In this document: positions 7,941 to 16,101 of the stretch, piece by piece | Layout of the letters: the number at the start of each line of letters is the position of its first letter | Numbering within the stretch: position 1 is the stretch's first letter | Assembly: GCA_041879295.1 (NCBI GenBank) | Contig: CP047152.1 | Span: 1,493,501-1,557,500, forward strand | Direction: 5' to 3' | Source of the DNA: Pseudomonas putida | GTDB taxonomy: Bacteria; Pseudomonadota; Gammaproteobacteria; Pseudomonadales; Pseudomonadaceae | Length of the DNA stretch: 64,000 nucleotides | Translations under genes and position numbers: made by a program | Notes under the pieces: generated by a model | The model's input: the letters and a program-made list of their open reading frames with translations, nothing else | Database searches by the model: none | What the model was told of the DNA's origin: nothing

Positions 7941-10900
7941 ATGACTGACCACGCCATCGACAAACTGCTGCAAAACCTCGACCACGCCATGATTGCCGAC
8001 CGCCATCGCCTGCGCCGGCAACTGCACGAACTGCGCAAGCGCCCCGACGAGGCGAAGCTGGCGCAGTGGGTGGAGAAGGTCCAGGCCTCCTGCGCTCAGG
8101 TCACCGCGCGTCAGCAGAGCGTGCCCACCGTACGCTACGACGACAACCTGCCCATCGCCGCCAAGCGTGACGAAATCAAGAAGGCCTTGGCCGAAAACCA
8201 GGTGTTGGTGATCGCCGGCGAAACCGGCTCTGGCAAGACGACCCAGTTGCCGAAGATCTGCCTTGAGCTTGGCCGTGGCAGCCATGGGTTGATCGCCCAT
8301 ACCCAGCCACGCAGGATCGCAGCGCGTAGCGTGGCAGCGCGGGTCGCCGAAGAGCTGGGCACGCCCTTGGGCGCGCTGGTCGGCTACCAGGTGCGTTTCG
8401 AAGACCAGAGCGATTCCAACACCTTGGTCAAGCTGATGACCGACGGCATCCTCCTGGCCGAAACCCAGCACGACCGCTTCCTTGAGCGCTACGACACGAT
8501 CATCGTCGACGAAGCGCACGAGCGCAGCCTGAACATCGACTTCCTGCTCGGCTACCTGAAAACGTTGCTGCATCGCCGACCGGACCTGAAACTGATCATT
8601 ACCTCGGCCACCATCGACCTGGAGCGCTTTTCCAGGCACTTCGACGGTGCGCCGATCATCGAGGTGTCCGGGCGCACCTTCCCGGTGGACACCTGGTACC
8701 GCCCGCTGACCAGCGAACAGGACGAAGAGGGCAACCAGATCGAGGACGACCTCACGGTCGACCAGGCCATCCTTGCCACCCTCGACGAGCTGGCGCAGCA
8801 CGAACGCAGCGAAGGCAAGGGCCCGGGCGATGTGCTGATCTTTCTGCCGGGCGAGCGGGAAATCCGTGATGCCGCCGAGATCCTGCGCAAGGCGCAACTG
8901 CGCCATACCGAGATTTTGCCGCTGTACGCGCGCCTGTCGCCGGCCGAGCAGCAGCGTATCTTCCAACCGCACACCGGGCGCCGCGTGGTGCTGGCCACCA
9001 ACGTCGCCGAAACCTCGCTGACCGTGCCGGGCATCCGCTATGTGATCGACACCGGTACTGCGCGCATCAGCCGCTACAGCTACCGCGCCAAGGTCCAGCG
9101 CCTGCCGATCGAGGCGGTGTCACAGGCCAGTGCCAACCAGCGAAAAGGCCGTTGCGGCCGGGTCGAGCCGGGCATTTGCGTGCGCCTCTACAGCGAAGAG
9201 GACTTCAACAGCCGGCCAGCGTTTACCGACCCGGAGATTCTGCGCACCAACCTGGCGGCGGTGATCCTGCAGATGTTGCACCTGCGCCTGGGCGCAATCG
9301 ATGCCTTCCCGTTCATCGAGCCGCCAGATGGCAAAGCCATCAGCGACGGCTTCAACCTGTTGCAGGAGCTTTCGGCGGTCAACCGCGAGAACCAGCTGAC
9401 GCCAATTGGCCGCCAGCTGGCGCGCTTGCCGATCGACCCGCGGCTGGGCCGCATGCTGCTTGAAGGCGCGCGCCTGGGCAGCCTGCAGGAAGTACTGATC
9501 GTCACCAGCGCGCTGTCGGTGCAGGACCCGCGTGAACGCCCTCCAGAACGCCAGCAGGCCGCCGATCAGGCGCACGCACAGTGGAAGGACGTGGACTCGG
9601 ACTTCGCTGCGCTGGTCAACCTGTGGCGTGGTTTCGAGGAACAACGCCAGGCGCTGACCGCCAACCCGCTGCGCAACTGGTGCCGCAAGCAGTTCCTGAA
9701 CTACTTGCGGCTGCGCGAGTGGCGCGATGCTCATCGTCAGTTGGCGCTGATTTGCCGCGACCTGCAACTGACGGTGAACAAGGAACCGACTGATTACCAG
9801 AAGCTGCACAAGGCGATCCTCAGCGGGCTGCTCAGCCAGATCGGCCAGAAGACCGAAGAGGGCGACTACCAGGGCGCCCGCCAGCGGCGCTTCTGGGTGC
9901 ATCCGTCGTCGGGCCTGGGGCGCAAGCGCCCGCAGTGGGTCATGGCTGCCGAGCTGGTCGAAACCACCAAGCTGTATGCGCGCATGGTGGCCAAGATCGA
10001 GCCGGACTGGATCGAGCCGCTGGCTGGCCACCTGATCAAGAAAAACCATTTTGAGCCGCACTGGGAGAAGAAGCGCGGGCAGGTGGTGGCCTACGAGCAG
10101 ATCACCCTCTACGGCCTGATCCTGGTCGGCCGCCGGCCAGTGCACTACGGCCCGATCGACCCGGCGACCTCGCGCGAGCTGTTTATCCGCGAAGGCCTGG
10201 TGGGGGGCGAAATCCAGTCGCGGGCCAAGTGCCTGGCGGCCAACAAGCGCCTGCTTGAAGAGCTGGACGAGCTGGAAGCCAAGGCTCGCCGGCGTGACAT
10301 CCTGGCTGACGAAGAAACGCTGTACGCTTTCTACGAAGCGCGCCTGCCGGCAGAAATCCACCAGACGGCGACCTTCGACAGTTGGTACCGCATGGGCAGC
10401 CAGAAGGACGCCAACCTGCTGATCATGCGCGAGGAGGACGTGCTGGCCCGCGAGGCCAGCGAAGTGACCGCCGCACAGTACCCCGACAGTATGCAGGTGG
10501 GCGATTTGCGTCTGCCGCTGAGCTACCACTTCGAGCCCGGCCACCCCCGTGATGGTGTGACGGTGCGGGTGCCGGCGCCGCTGCTGCCGAGCCTGCCGGG
10601 CGAGCGCCTGGAGTGGCTGGTGCCGGGCCTGCTGGAGGCCAAGTGCGTGGCGCTGGTGCGCAACCTGCCCAAGGCCCTGCGCAAGAACTTCGTCCCGGTG
10701 CCAGACTTCGTCAAGGCTTCGCTGGCGCGCATGACCTTCGGCCAAGGGGCGCTGCCGCAGGCCCTGGGCCAGGAGCTGTTGCGCATGACCGGGGCACGTG
10801 TGTCGGACGAGGCCTGGGACGAGTCGGTCAACCAGGTCGAAGGCCACCTGCGCATGAACATCGAAGTGGTCGATGGTCAGGGCAAGTTCCTTGGCGAAGG

Positions 10901-11846
10901 CCGCGACCTGGCGGAACTGACCGCGCGCTTTGCTGCCGCCAGCCAGGCTGCCTTGGCCGTGCCGCGTGACGCCAAGGGTGAGCAGCCGGTGCAAGCCAAG
11001 GCCTTCAGCGAAGTGAAGCAGACCGCCCAGCAGAAGATCGCCGGCCTGTCGATGACCGTGTACCCGGCGCTGGTGGAAGACAACGGCACCGTGCGTGAAG
11101 GGCGCTTCTCGACCCAGGCCGAAGCCGAGTTTCAGCACCGCCGCGCATTGCAACGGCTGTTGCTGCAGCAGTTGGCCGAGCCGGCCAAGTTCCTGCGCGG
11201 CAAGCTGCCGGGGCTGACCGAGCTGGGCCTGCTGTACCGTGAAATGGGGCGGGTCGAGGCGCTGGTCGAAGACATTCTGCTGGCCAGCCTGGACAGTTGC
11301 ATCCTTGAAGGCGAACAACCGTTGCCACGTGATGGCGCGGCCTTGGCCGCGCTGGCTGAACGCAAGCGCGGCAGCTGGGCCGAGCATGCCGAGCGCCTGG
11401 CAAGGCAGACCCTGGAAGTGCTGAAGCTGTGGCATGGTCTGCAAAAACGCTTCAAGGGCAAGATCGACCTGAGCCAAGCGGTGGCACTGAACGACATCAA
11501 GCAGCAGCTAGGCAACCTGGTGTACCCGGGCTTCGTCCGCGAAACGCCTGGGGTGTGGTTCAAGGAGTTGCCGCGTTACCTCAAGGCGGTTGAATTGCGT
11601 CTCGAAAAACTCGGCTCGCAAGTACAGAAGGACCGGGTGTGGAGCGGCGAGTTGGCCAATTTGTGGGCGCAGTACAAGGCCCGTGCCGACAAGCATGCCC
11701 GGGAAGGCAAGCGCGATGAGCAACTGGCGCTGTACCGCTGGTGGCTGGAAGAATATCGCGTGTCGCTGTTCGCCCAGCAGTTGGGGACCAAGGTACCGAT
11801 TTCTGACAAGCGATTGAGCAAACAATGGAGTCAGGTGGAAGGCTAA
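7941..11846 (+). CDS. hrpA: ATP-dependent RNA helicase HrpA
   Basis: 1301 aa, the usual length of HrpA. It is a DEAH/RHA helicase that remodels mRNA and resolves stalled ribosomes in the cytoplasm. Seen: motif I GETGSGKTT at 93-101, motif II DEAH at 190-193, SAT motif III in ITSATID, motif VI QRKGRCGR, then the winged-helix/HA2 and OB (DUF3418) regions up to the C-terminus (KRLSKQWSQVEG). The start at 7941 gives the canonical MTDHAIDKLLQNLD beginning, but the sequence before it (AAAAAGCCCC) is a weak RBS, so translation may depend on the short ORF ending just upstream. Transcribed away from puuA. Confidence 0.97.
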   Translation: MTDHAIDKLLQNLDHAMIADRHRLRRQLHELRKRPDEAKLAQWVEKVQASCAQVTARQQSVPTVRYDDNLPIAAKRDEIKKALAENQVLVIAGETGSGKTTQLPKICLELGRGSHGLIAHTQPRRIAARSVAARVAEELGTPLGALVGYQVRFEDQSDSNTLVKLMTDGILLAETQHDRFLERYDTIIVDEAHERSLNIDFLLGYLKTLLHRRPDLKLIITSATIDLERFSRHFDGAPIIEVSGRTFPVDTWYRPLTSEQDEEGNQIEDDLTVDQAILATLDELAQHERSEGKGPGDVLIFLPGEREIRDAAEILRKAQLRHTEILPLYARLSPAEQQRIFQPHTGRRVVLATNVAETSLTVPGIRYVIDTGTARISRYSYRAKVQRLPIEAVSQASANQRKGRCGRVEPGICVRLYSEEDFNSRPAFTDPEILRTNLAAVILQMLHLRLGAIDAFPFIEPPDGKAISDGFNLLQELSAVNRENQLTPIGRQLARLPIDPRLGRMLLEGARLGSLQEVLIVTSALSVQDPRERPPERQQAADQAHAQWKDVDSDFAALVNLWRGFEEQRQALTANPLRNWCRKQFLNYLRLREWRDAHRQLALICRDLQLTVNKEPTDYQKLHKAILSGLLSQIGQKTEEGDYQGARQRRFWVHPSSGLGRKRPQWVMAAELVETTKLYARMVAKIEPDWIEPLAGHLIKKNHFEPHWEKKRGQVVAYEQITLYGLILVGRRPVHYGPIDPATSRELFIREGLVGGEIQSRAKCLAANKRLLEELDELEAKARRRDILADEETLYAFYEARLPAEIHQTATFDSWYRMGSQKDANLLIMREEDVLAREASEVTAAQYPDSMQVGDLRLPLSYHFEPGHPRDGVTVRVPAPLLPSLPGERLEWLVPGLLEAKCVALVRNLPKALRKNFVPVPDFVKASLARMTFGQGALPQALGQELLRMTGARVSDEAWDESVNQVEGHLRMNIEVVDGQGKFLGEGRDLAELTARFAAASQAALAVPRDAKGEQPVQAKAFSEVKQTAQQKIAGLSMTVYPALVEDNGTVREGRFSTQAEAEFQHRRALQRLLLQQLAEPAKFLRGKLPGLTELGLLYREMGRVEALVEDILLASLDSCILEGEQPLPRDGAALAALAERKRGSWAEHAERLARQTLEVLKLWHGLQKRFKGKIDLSQAVALNDIKQQLGNLVYPGFVRETPGVWFKELPRYLKAVELRLEKLGSQVQKDRVWSGELANLWAQYKARADKHAREGKRDEQLALYRWWLEEYRVSLFAQQLGTKVPISDKRLSKQWSQVEG

Positions 11847-11880
11847 CCTTCATTATTTGTGGCAAACTTTGGGGCGTTTG

Positions 11881-11920
11881 GGGCCGCTTTGCGGCCCTTG
11901 GCGGGTAAGCCCGCCCCGCA
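11881..11920. terminator. Hairpin after hrpA
   Basis: GGGCCGC-TTT-GCGGCCC (11881-11897) forms a 7-bp stem with a TTT loop, followed by TTG and a second small stem GGCGGG/CCCGCC. It lies 34 bp after the hrpA stop. Only two T residues follow, so intrinsic termination is possible but weak. The same design recurs at 4616 and 36471. Confidence 0.5.
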
Positions 11921-11943
11921 GGGGTAAATGTACGCCCCTGAAT

Positions 11944-11959
11944 TGGCACTAAAGTGCCA
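11944..11959. promoter_or_regulatory. Palindrome TGGCACT-AA-AGTGCCA before the FabH-like gene
   Basis: Perfect 7-bp arms around AA, centred about 69 bp upstream of the GTG start. There is no T-run, so an operator is more likely than a terminator. It does not satisfy the sigma-54 GG-N10-GC spacing. Confidence 0.5.
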
Positions 11960-12020
11960 TTAACCTGTCATATTCCCAGCCAGCGCCTTGTGGCGATGGC
12001 CTTTGACCAGAGGAACGACC

Positions 12021-13142
12021 GTGCATAACGTCGTGATCAGCGGCACCGGCCTGTACACCCCGGCCCAGAGCATTTCCAACGAAGAGCTGGTGGCTTCCTT
12101 CAACGCCTGGTCGCAGCAGTTCAACCAGGACAACGCTGCCGCCATCGAGCGCGGTGAAGTCGAGGCGGCGCCGCTCTCCGATGCGGCGTTTATCGAAAAG
12201 GCCTCGGGCATCAAAAGCCGCTTTGTCATGGACAAGGCCGGTATCCTCGACCCGCAGCGCATGAAGCCGCGCTTGCCCGAGCGCAGCAACGATGAACCGT
12301 CGGTGCTGTGTGAAATGGCCGTGGCCGCTGCCCGCCAGGCCCTGGAGCGCGCAGGCCGAACGGCGGCCGATGTCGACGGGGTGATCGTCGCCTGCTCCAA
12401 CTTGCAGCGCCCGTACCCGGCCATCGCCATCGAAGTGCAACAGGCACTGGGTGTCCAGGGCTTTGCCTTCGACATGAACGTGGCCTGCTCGTCGGCCACC
12501 TTCGGTATCCAGACCGCCGCCAACAGCGTAGCGCTGGGCCAGGCGCGGGCAGTGCTGATGGTCAACCCCGAAGTGTGCACCGGTCACCTCAACTTCCGTG
12601 ACCGTGACAGCCATTTCATATTTGGCGATGCTGCCACCGCCGTGTTGCTGGAGCGTGCCGACCAGGCCACTTCGGCGCACCAGTTCGATGTCGTCAGCAG
12701 CAAGCTTTGGACTGAGTTCTCCAACAACATCCGCAACAACTTCGGCTTCCTTAACCGTGCAGCGGAAGAGGGCGAAGGCGCTGCGGACAAGCTGTTCATC
12801 CAGGAAGGCCGCAAGGTGTTCCGCGAAGTATGCCCGAAGGTGGCCGAGCTGATCGGTGAGCACCTGGAGGAGAACGGGCTGCAGCCGAGCGACGTGAAGC
12901 GATTCTGGTTGCACCAGGCCAACCTCAGCATGAACCACCTGATCGTCAAGAAGCTGTTGGGGCGTGAAGTGGCCGAGGAAGATGCACCGGTGATTCTGGA
13001 CCGTTACGCCAATACCAGCTCGGCGGGGTCGGTGATTGCGTTCCACCTGTACCAGGATGACCTGGCCAAGGGCTCGTTGGGCGTGTTGAGCTCGTTTGGT
13101 GCGGGGTATTCGATTGGTAGCGTGATTCTGCGCAAGCGCTGA
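12021..13142 (+). CDS. Beta-ketoacyl-ACP synthase III-like (FabH/PA3286 type)
   Basis: 373 aa thiolase-fold condensing enzyme. The catalytic triad of FabH enzymes is complete: Cys156 in VACSSATFG, His298 in WLHQANLSMNH, Asn331 in YANTSSAGS. It is longer than E. coli FabH (317 aa) and resembles the PA3286-type enzymes, which condense medium-chain acyl-CoA from beta-oxidation with malonyl-ACP. That specificity is taken from the family. The start is GTG 12021, preceded by AGAGGA at 6-nt spacing; the in-frame ATG at 11988 has no RBS and would overlap the upstream palindrome region. It follows hrpA in the same direction, within 12 kb of two fadD genes, as in P. aeruginosa. Confidence 0.88.
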   Translation: MHNVVISGTGLYTPAQSISNEELVASFNAWSQQFNQDNAAAIERGEVEAAPLSDAAFIEKASGIKSRFVMDKAGILDPQRMKPRLPERSNDEPSVLCEMAVAAARQALERAGRTAADVDGVIVACSNLQRPYPAIAIEVQQALGVQGFAFDMNVACSSATFGIQTAANSVALGQARAVLMVNPEVCTGHLNFRDRDSHFIFGDAATAVLLERADQATSAHQFDVVSSKLWTEFSNNIRNNFGFLNRAAEEGEGAADKLFIQEGRKVFREVCPKVAELIGEHLEENGLQPSDVKRFWLHQANLSMNHLIVKKLLGREVAEEDAPVILDRYANTSSAGSVIAFHLYQDDLAKGSLGVLSSFGAGYSIGSVILRKR

Positions 13143-13160
13143 TTCATCAGGCGCTTGTTA

Positions 13161-13258
13161 CGGCTTCTTCGCGGGCTCGCCCGCTCCCACAGGTACGGCA
13201 CAGTGCTCAAGGTTTGTTGTGATCCTGTGGGAGCGGGGAAGCCCGCGAAGGGGCCGGC
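13161..13258. repeat. REP pair after the FabH-like gene
   Basis: Inward-facing REP copies at 13161-13192 (TTCGCGGGCTCGCCCGCTCC) and 13225-13258 (GTGGGAGCGGGGAAGCCCGC). They lie between converging genes. Confidence 0.85.
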
Positions 13259-13272
13259 GCATTTCACACAGG

Positions 13273-13318
13273 CAAAAAGAAGCGGGAAACGCCGGATGGG
13301 GTCGGCGTTTCCCGCTTC
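13273..13318 (-). terminator. Intrinsic terminator of the porin gene
   Basis: Perfect 16-bp stem: GAAGCGGGAAACGCCG (13279-13294) and its complement 13303-13318, with an 8-nt loop. On the minus strand the stem is followed by CTTTTTGCC, a U-tract, so it ends transcription coming from the porin. From the plus strand it may also back-stop the FabH-like gene. Confidence 0.88.
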
Positions 13319-13342
13319 AGGTGAAGCAGAGCAGGGTGTTGT

Positions 13343-14587
13343 TTAGAACTTGGCTTCCAGATCAACCTGCAGGGTGTCGACGTCAGCATTGCTGTTCGGC
13401 AGCTGCGACAGGTCGGTCTTGGCCATCAGGTAGGCAGCACCCAGGGAGAAGTTCTTGTCGATTTCGTAACCGACCTTGAACTTGTGGCCACGCGAACCTG
13501 TGAAGCCGTTGCCGAAGTCCGAATCGGTGAACAGGCTGACCACCGCGTTACGCTGCACATCGCGGTAGTTGTAGTCCAGGCTCCAGGCGCCCATTTTGGT
13601 TTTCAGGCCAGCCAGCCAGGCCTGATCTTCGCCATCGGTGCTCTCGGTGTTCTTCACGTACTGGCCATAGGCCGACAACGGAATGGCCAAGCCGGTGAAA
13701 TCGATCTGGCCAAAGCCTTCCACCAGATTGAACTCGTTGGTGGTGTTGCCGAACGACTGCAGGATGGTTGCTTCCTTGTCGTTGTCGTAACCATAGATGC
13801 TGGCACCCACGGTGAGCTTGAGCACGTCGGCCGGCGCAAACTTGGCGCCCAACTGGCCGTGGTAAACCTGCGCATCGTGCTTGTACTGGACGCCGTCACC
13901 ATCGACGTTGTCCTTCAGGGTGTACTGACCGGCGCTGGCAAAGACCTCGGCCCCGCCCAGGTCAGCCTTGTAAGTCGCAGCCACACCTTCCGGGTTGATG
14001 TCGCCATCCCAGATGATGTCGCCCATGCTCACCCAAGGCTGTTGCATCTTGCCGCCAATCAGGTGCAGGTTAGGGACTGCAGTCGGGTGCCAGTCAAGGT
14101 AGGCCAGGTCGACCCACAGCGACTTCTTGTCGAAGTAGTTGTCGAAGCTCTGGTTGGTCGAACGTCGGTCAGCGCTGCTGCCAGTGGCGATACGAACCCC
14201 GGCGTCGACCTGCGGGTTGATCTCGCTGTAGAAGCCGACACGGGCACGCACGCGCTGGCGGTCCTGGTTGCCGCTGCTGCTGTTCGGGTCGTCGACGTTG
14301 ACGTCTTCGTAACGCAGGCGCACGTCACCCTTGATCTGGGTCTTGGCGGCCCATGCCACTTTTTGTTCGAAGGAGCTCATACGTTCGGACTGAGCTTTCT
14401 GGTCGGCCTTTTCCTTGGTTTCTTTTGCCAGGTCGCCCTGCAGTTCGTTGTACTGCGCCTGGTTGATCGAGCCATTGGCGCGGAGCATTTCGAGCAGCTT
14501 GGCGTCGACAGCAGCACTGGCCGGGGCACTCAGGGCCAGCATCATGCCGGTGAGGCTTACTCCGGTAAGTGTGGAAACAAGACGCAT
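13343..14587 (-). CDS. Outer-membrane porin (Porin_5 / OprP-like N-terminus)
   Basis: 414 aa. Signal peptide with a hydrophobic core and the cleavage motif SAPASAA near residue 25. It is followed by LLEMLRANGSINQAQYNEL, shared with phosphate/pyrophosphate-porin-type proteins, a short charged coiled-coil (about 50-75), then alternating amphipathic strands rich in Tyr, Trp and Gly, ending in the aromatic C-terminal residue Phe (LQVDLEAKF) needed for BAM insertion. It forms a beta-barrel channel in the outer membrane; the solute is not known. RBS AGGGAGA precedes the ATG. Monocistronic, with its own terminator downstream. Confidence 0.88.
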   Translation of the reverse strand: MRLVSTLTGVSLTGMMLALSAPASAAVDAKLLEMLRANGSINQAQYNELQGDLAKETKEKADQKAQSERMSSFEQKVAWAAKTQIKGDVRLRYEDVNVDDPNSSSGNQDRQRVRARVGFYSEINPQVDAGVRIATGSSADRRSTNQSFDNYFDKKSLWVDLAYLDWHPTAVPNLHLIGGKMQQPWVSMGDIIWDGDINPEGVAATYKADLGGAEVFASAGQYTLKDNVDGDGVQYKHDAQVYHGQLGAKFAPADVLKLTVGASIYGYDNDKEATILQSFGNTTNEFNLVEGFGQIDFTGLAIPLSAYGQYVKNTESTDGEDQAWLAGLKTKMGAWSLDYNYRDVQRNAVVSLFTDSDFGNGFTGSRGHKFKVGYEIDKNFSLGAAYLMAKTDLSQLPNSNADVDTLQVDLEAKF

Positions 14588-14849
14588 AAGGTTCTCCCTA
14601 CTGAAAAAAATGGGGGAGGCTCAAGCGCCTGCCCCTGCGTTGGCATGTCTTCGGAAAGGGCCTGAGTAGACAGGTTCTGTGGATCCGGAAAACAGGCGCA
14701 AGTATTGCGGGGGTCAATGACAGATTAATGTCTGATTAGTGGCACTGTTGTTAAGTAATTGAGAATGAAGGGATCAACCCGGCTTTCGTCATTTGAGCGA
14801 CGAGCCTTCCTTGGGGATACTGACGGTCTTCAGACAGCGAGCCGAAAAC
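14588..14849. promoter_or_regulatory. Divergent region, porin / FemAB-like gene
   Basis: 262 bp with the porin promoter on the minus strand and that of the acetyltransferase-like gene on the plus strand. AT-rich around 14690-14765, with a weak dyad CAGA-TTAATG-TCTG near 14718. No REP unit and no strong palindrome. Confidence 0.4.
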
Positions 14850-15977
14850 GTGACCAGCCTGTACAGCCTTGCCCATCTGCGTGATCTCCCGACAGCCACC
14901 TGGGATGCCCATGTGCCAGCCGGTCAACCCTTCCTGCGCCATGCTTTTCTCAGTGCAATGGAGGACAGCGGCAGCGTGGCGCGTAGCACTGGCTGGGCTC
15001 CCGAGCACCTGGTGCTGGAGCGTGACGGGCAGGTGCGGGCGCTGTTGCCCGCTTACCGCAAATGGCACTCGTTTGGCGAGTATGTGTTCGATCATGGTTG
15101 GGCCGACGCTTGTGAGCGGGCCGGTATCGCCTACTACCCCAAGCTGCTCGGCGCCGTGCCGTTCAGCCCGGTCAGTGGCCCGCGTTTGCTGGCTGCCGAC
15201 CCAGCCGACGGCTTGCTGGTGCTACAGGCGCTACCGGAATACCTGGGTAAGGGTGGGTTGTCAGGGGCGCACATCAACTTCACCGACCCGCAGCTGGATG
15301 CGCAGATGGCTGGCTTGCCGGGGTGGATGGAGCGGTTGGGGTGCCAGTTTCATTGGCGCAATCACGGTTACCGCGACTTTCAGGACTTTCTCGACAGTCT
15401 TAGCTCGCGCAAGCGCAAGCAGATGCGCAAGGAACGCGAGCAGGTGGCGGGGCAAGGCATCGACTTTCGCTGGTATCGGGGCGACGAACTGGATGAAGCA
15501 CAGTGGGACTTCGTCTTCCTGTGTTACGCCAACACCTATGCGGTACGCCGTCGGGCGCCTTACCTGACCCGCGAGTTTTTCAGCCTGCTGGCCGAACGCA
15601 TGCCCGAGGCTGTGCGCGTGGTGATGGCCCGCCAGGGTGGGCGAGATGTGGCCATGGCCTTGAGCCTGGTGGGCGGTGACAGCCTGTTTGGCCGCTACTG
15701 GGGCTGCCTGGATGAGTTCGACCGGCTGCATTTCGAGACGTGTTTCTATCAGGGCATGGACTTTGCCATTGCCGAGGGTTACCAGCGTTTCGATGCCGGG
15801 GCGCAGGGGGAGCACAAGTTGATTCGCGGTTTCGAGCCGGTGTTGACGCGGTCGTGGCATTACCTGCTGCATCCGGGGTTGCGGCGGGCGGTGGAGGACT
15901 TTCTGCTGCAGGAACGGGAAGGGGTCAGGGGGTATGCCGAGGAGGCGCGGGGGATGTTGCCCTACCGCCGGGACTGA
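14850..15977 (+). CDS. FemAB/GNAT-like protein (PF04339 family)
   Basis: About 375 aa from GTG 14850. An in-frame TTG at 14793 would add 19 residues but lacks a spaced RBS, and homologues begin near WDAHVPAGQPFLRHAFLSAMEDSGSV. This block, together with RKRKQMRKEREQV (about 190) and GAQGEHKLIRGFEP near the end, marks the peptidogalycan biosynthesis/recognition family of the FemAB/GNAT superfamily. The biochemical role in pseudomonads is not established; an aminoacyl- or acyl-transferase is likely from the fold. It is cytoplasmic, with no TM segments. The start is uncertain. Confidence 0.8.
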   Translation: MTSLYSLAHLRDLPTATWDAHVPAGQPFLRHAFLSAMEDSGSVARSTGWAPEHLVLERDGQVRALLPAYRKWHSFGEYVFDHGWADACERAGIAYYPKLLGAVPFSPVSGPRLLAADPADGLLVLQALPEYLGKGGLSGAHINFTDPQLDAQMAGLPGWMERLGCQFHWRNHGYRDFQDFLDSLSSRKRKQMRKEREQVAGQGIDFRWYRGDELDEAQWDFVFLCYANTYAVRRRAPYLTREFFSLLAERMPEAVRVVMARQGGRDVAMALSLVGGDSLFGRYWGCLDEFDRLHFETCFYQGMDFAIAEGYQRFDAGAQGEHKLIRGFEPVLTRSWHYLLHPGLRRAVEDFLLQEREGVRGYAEEARGMLPYRRD

Positions 15978-15995
15978 GCGTTTTGTGTTGCCTGT

Positions 15996-16094
15996 GCTGG
16001 CCTTTTCGCGGGCTTGCCCGCTCCCACAGGTATTGCACAGTTCTGAGGCCTGTGGTGATCTTGTGGGAGCGGGCGAGCCCGCGAAGAGGCTGGT
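15996..16094. repeat. REP pair between acetyltransferase-like gene and ABC exporter
   Basis: Copies at 15996-16030 and, inverted, 16060-16094, filling almost the whole 124-bp gap between two convergent genes. Confidence 0.85.
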
Positions 16095-16101
16095 GCAAGC
16101 G

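Noticed and set aside
11944..11959. Sigma-54 promoter (TGGCAC...)
   Set aside because: The GG-GC spacing is 9, not 10, and the TTGC element is absent; better read as a palindrome.
14793..14849. TTG start for the FemAB-like gene at 14793
   Set aside because: The AAGGG upstream is too far from it, and the conserved family region begins after the GTG at 14850. Kept as the less likely alternative.
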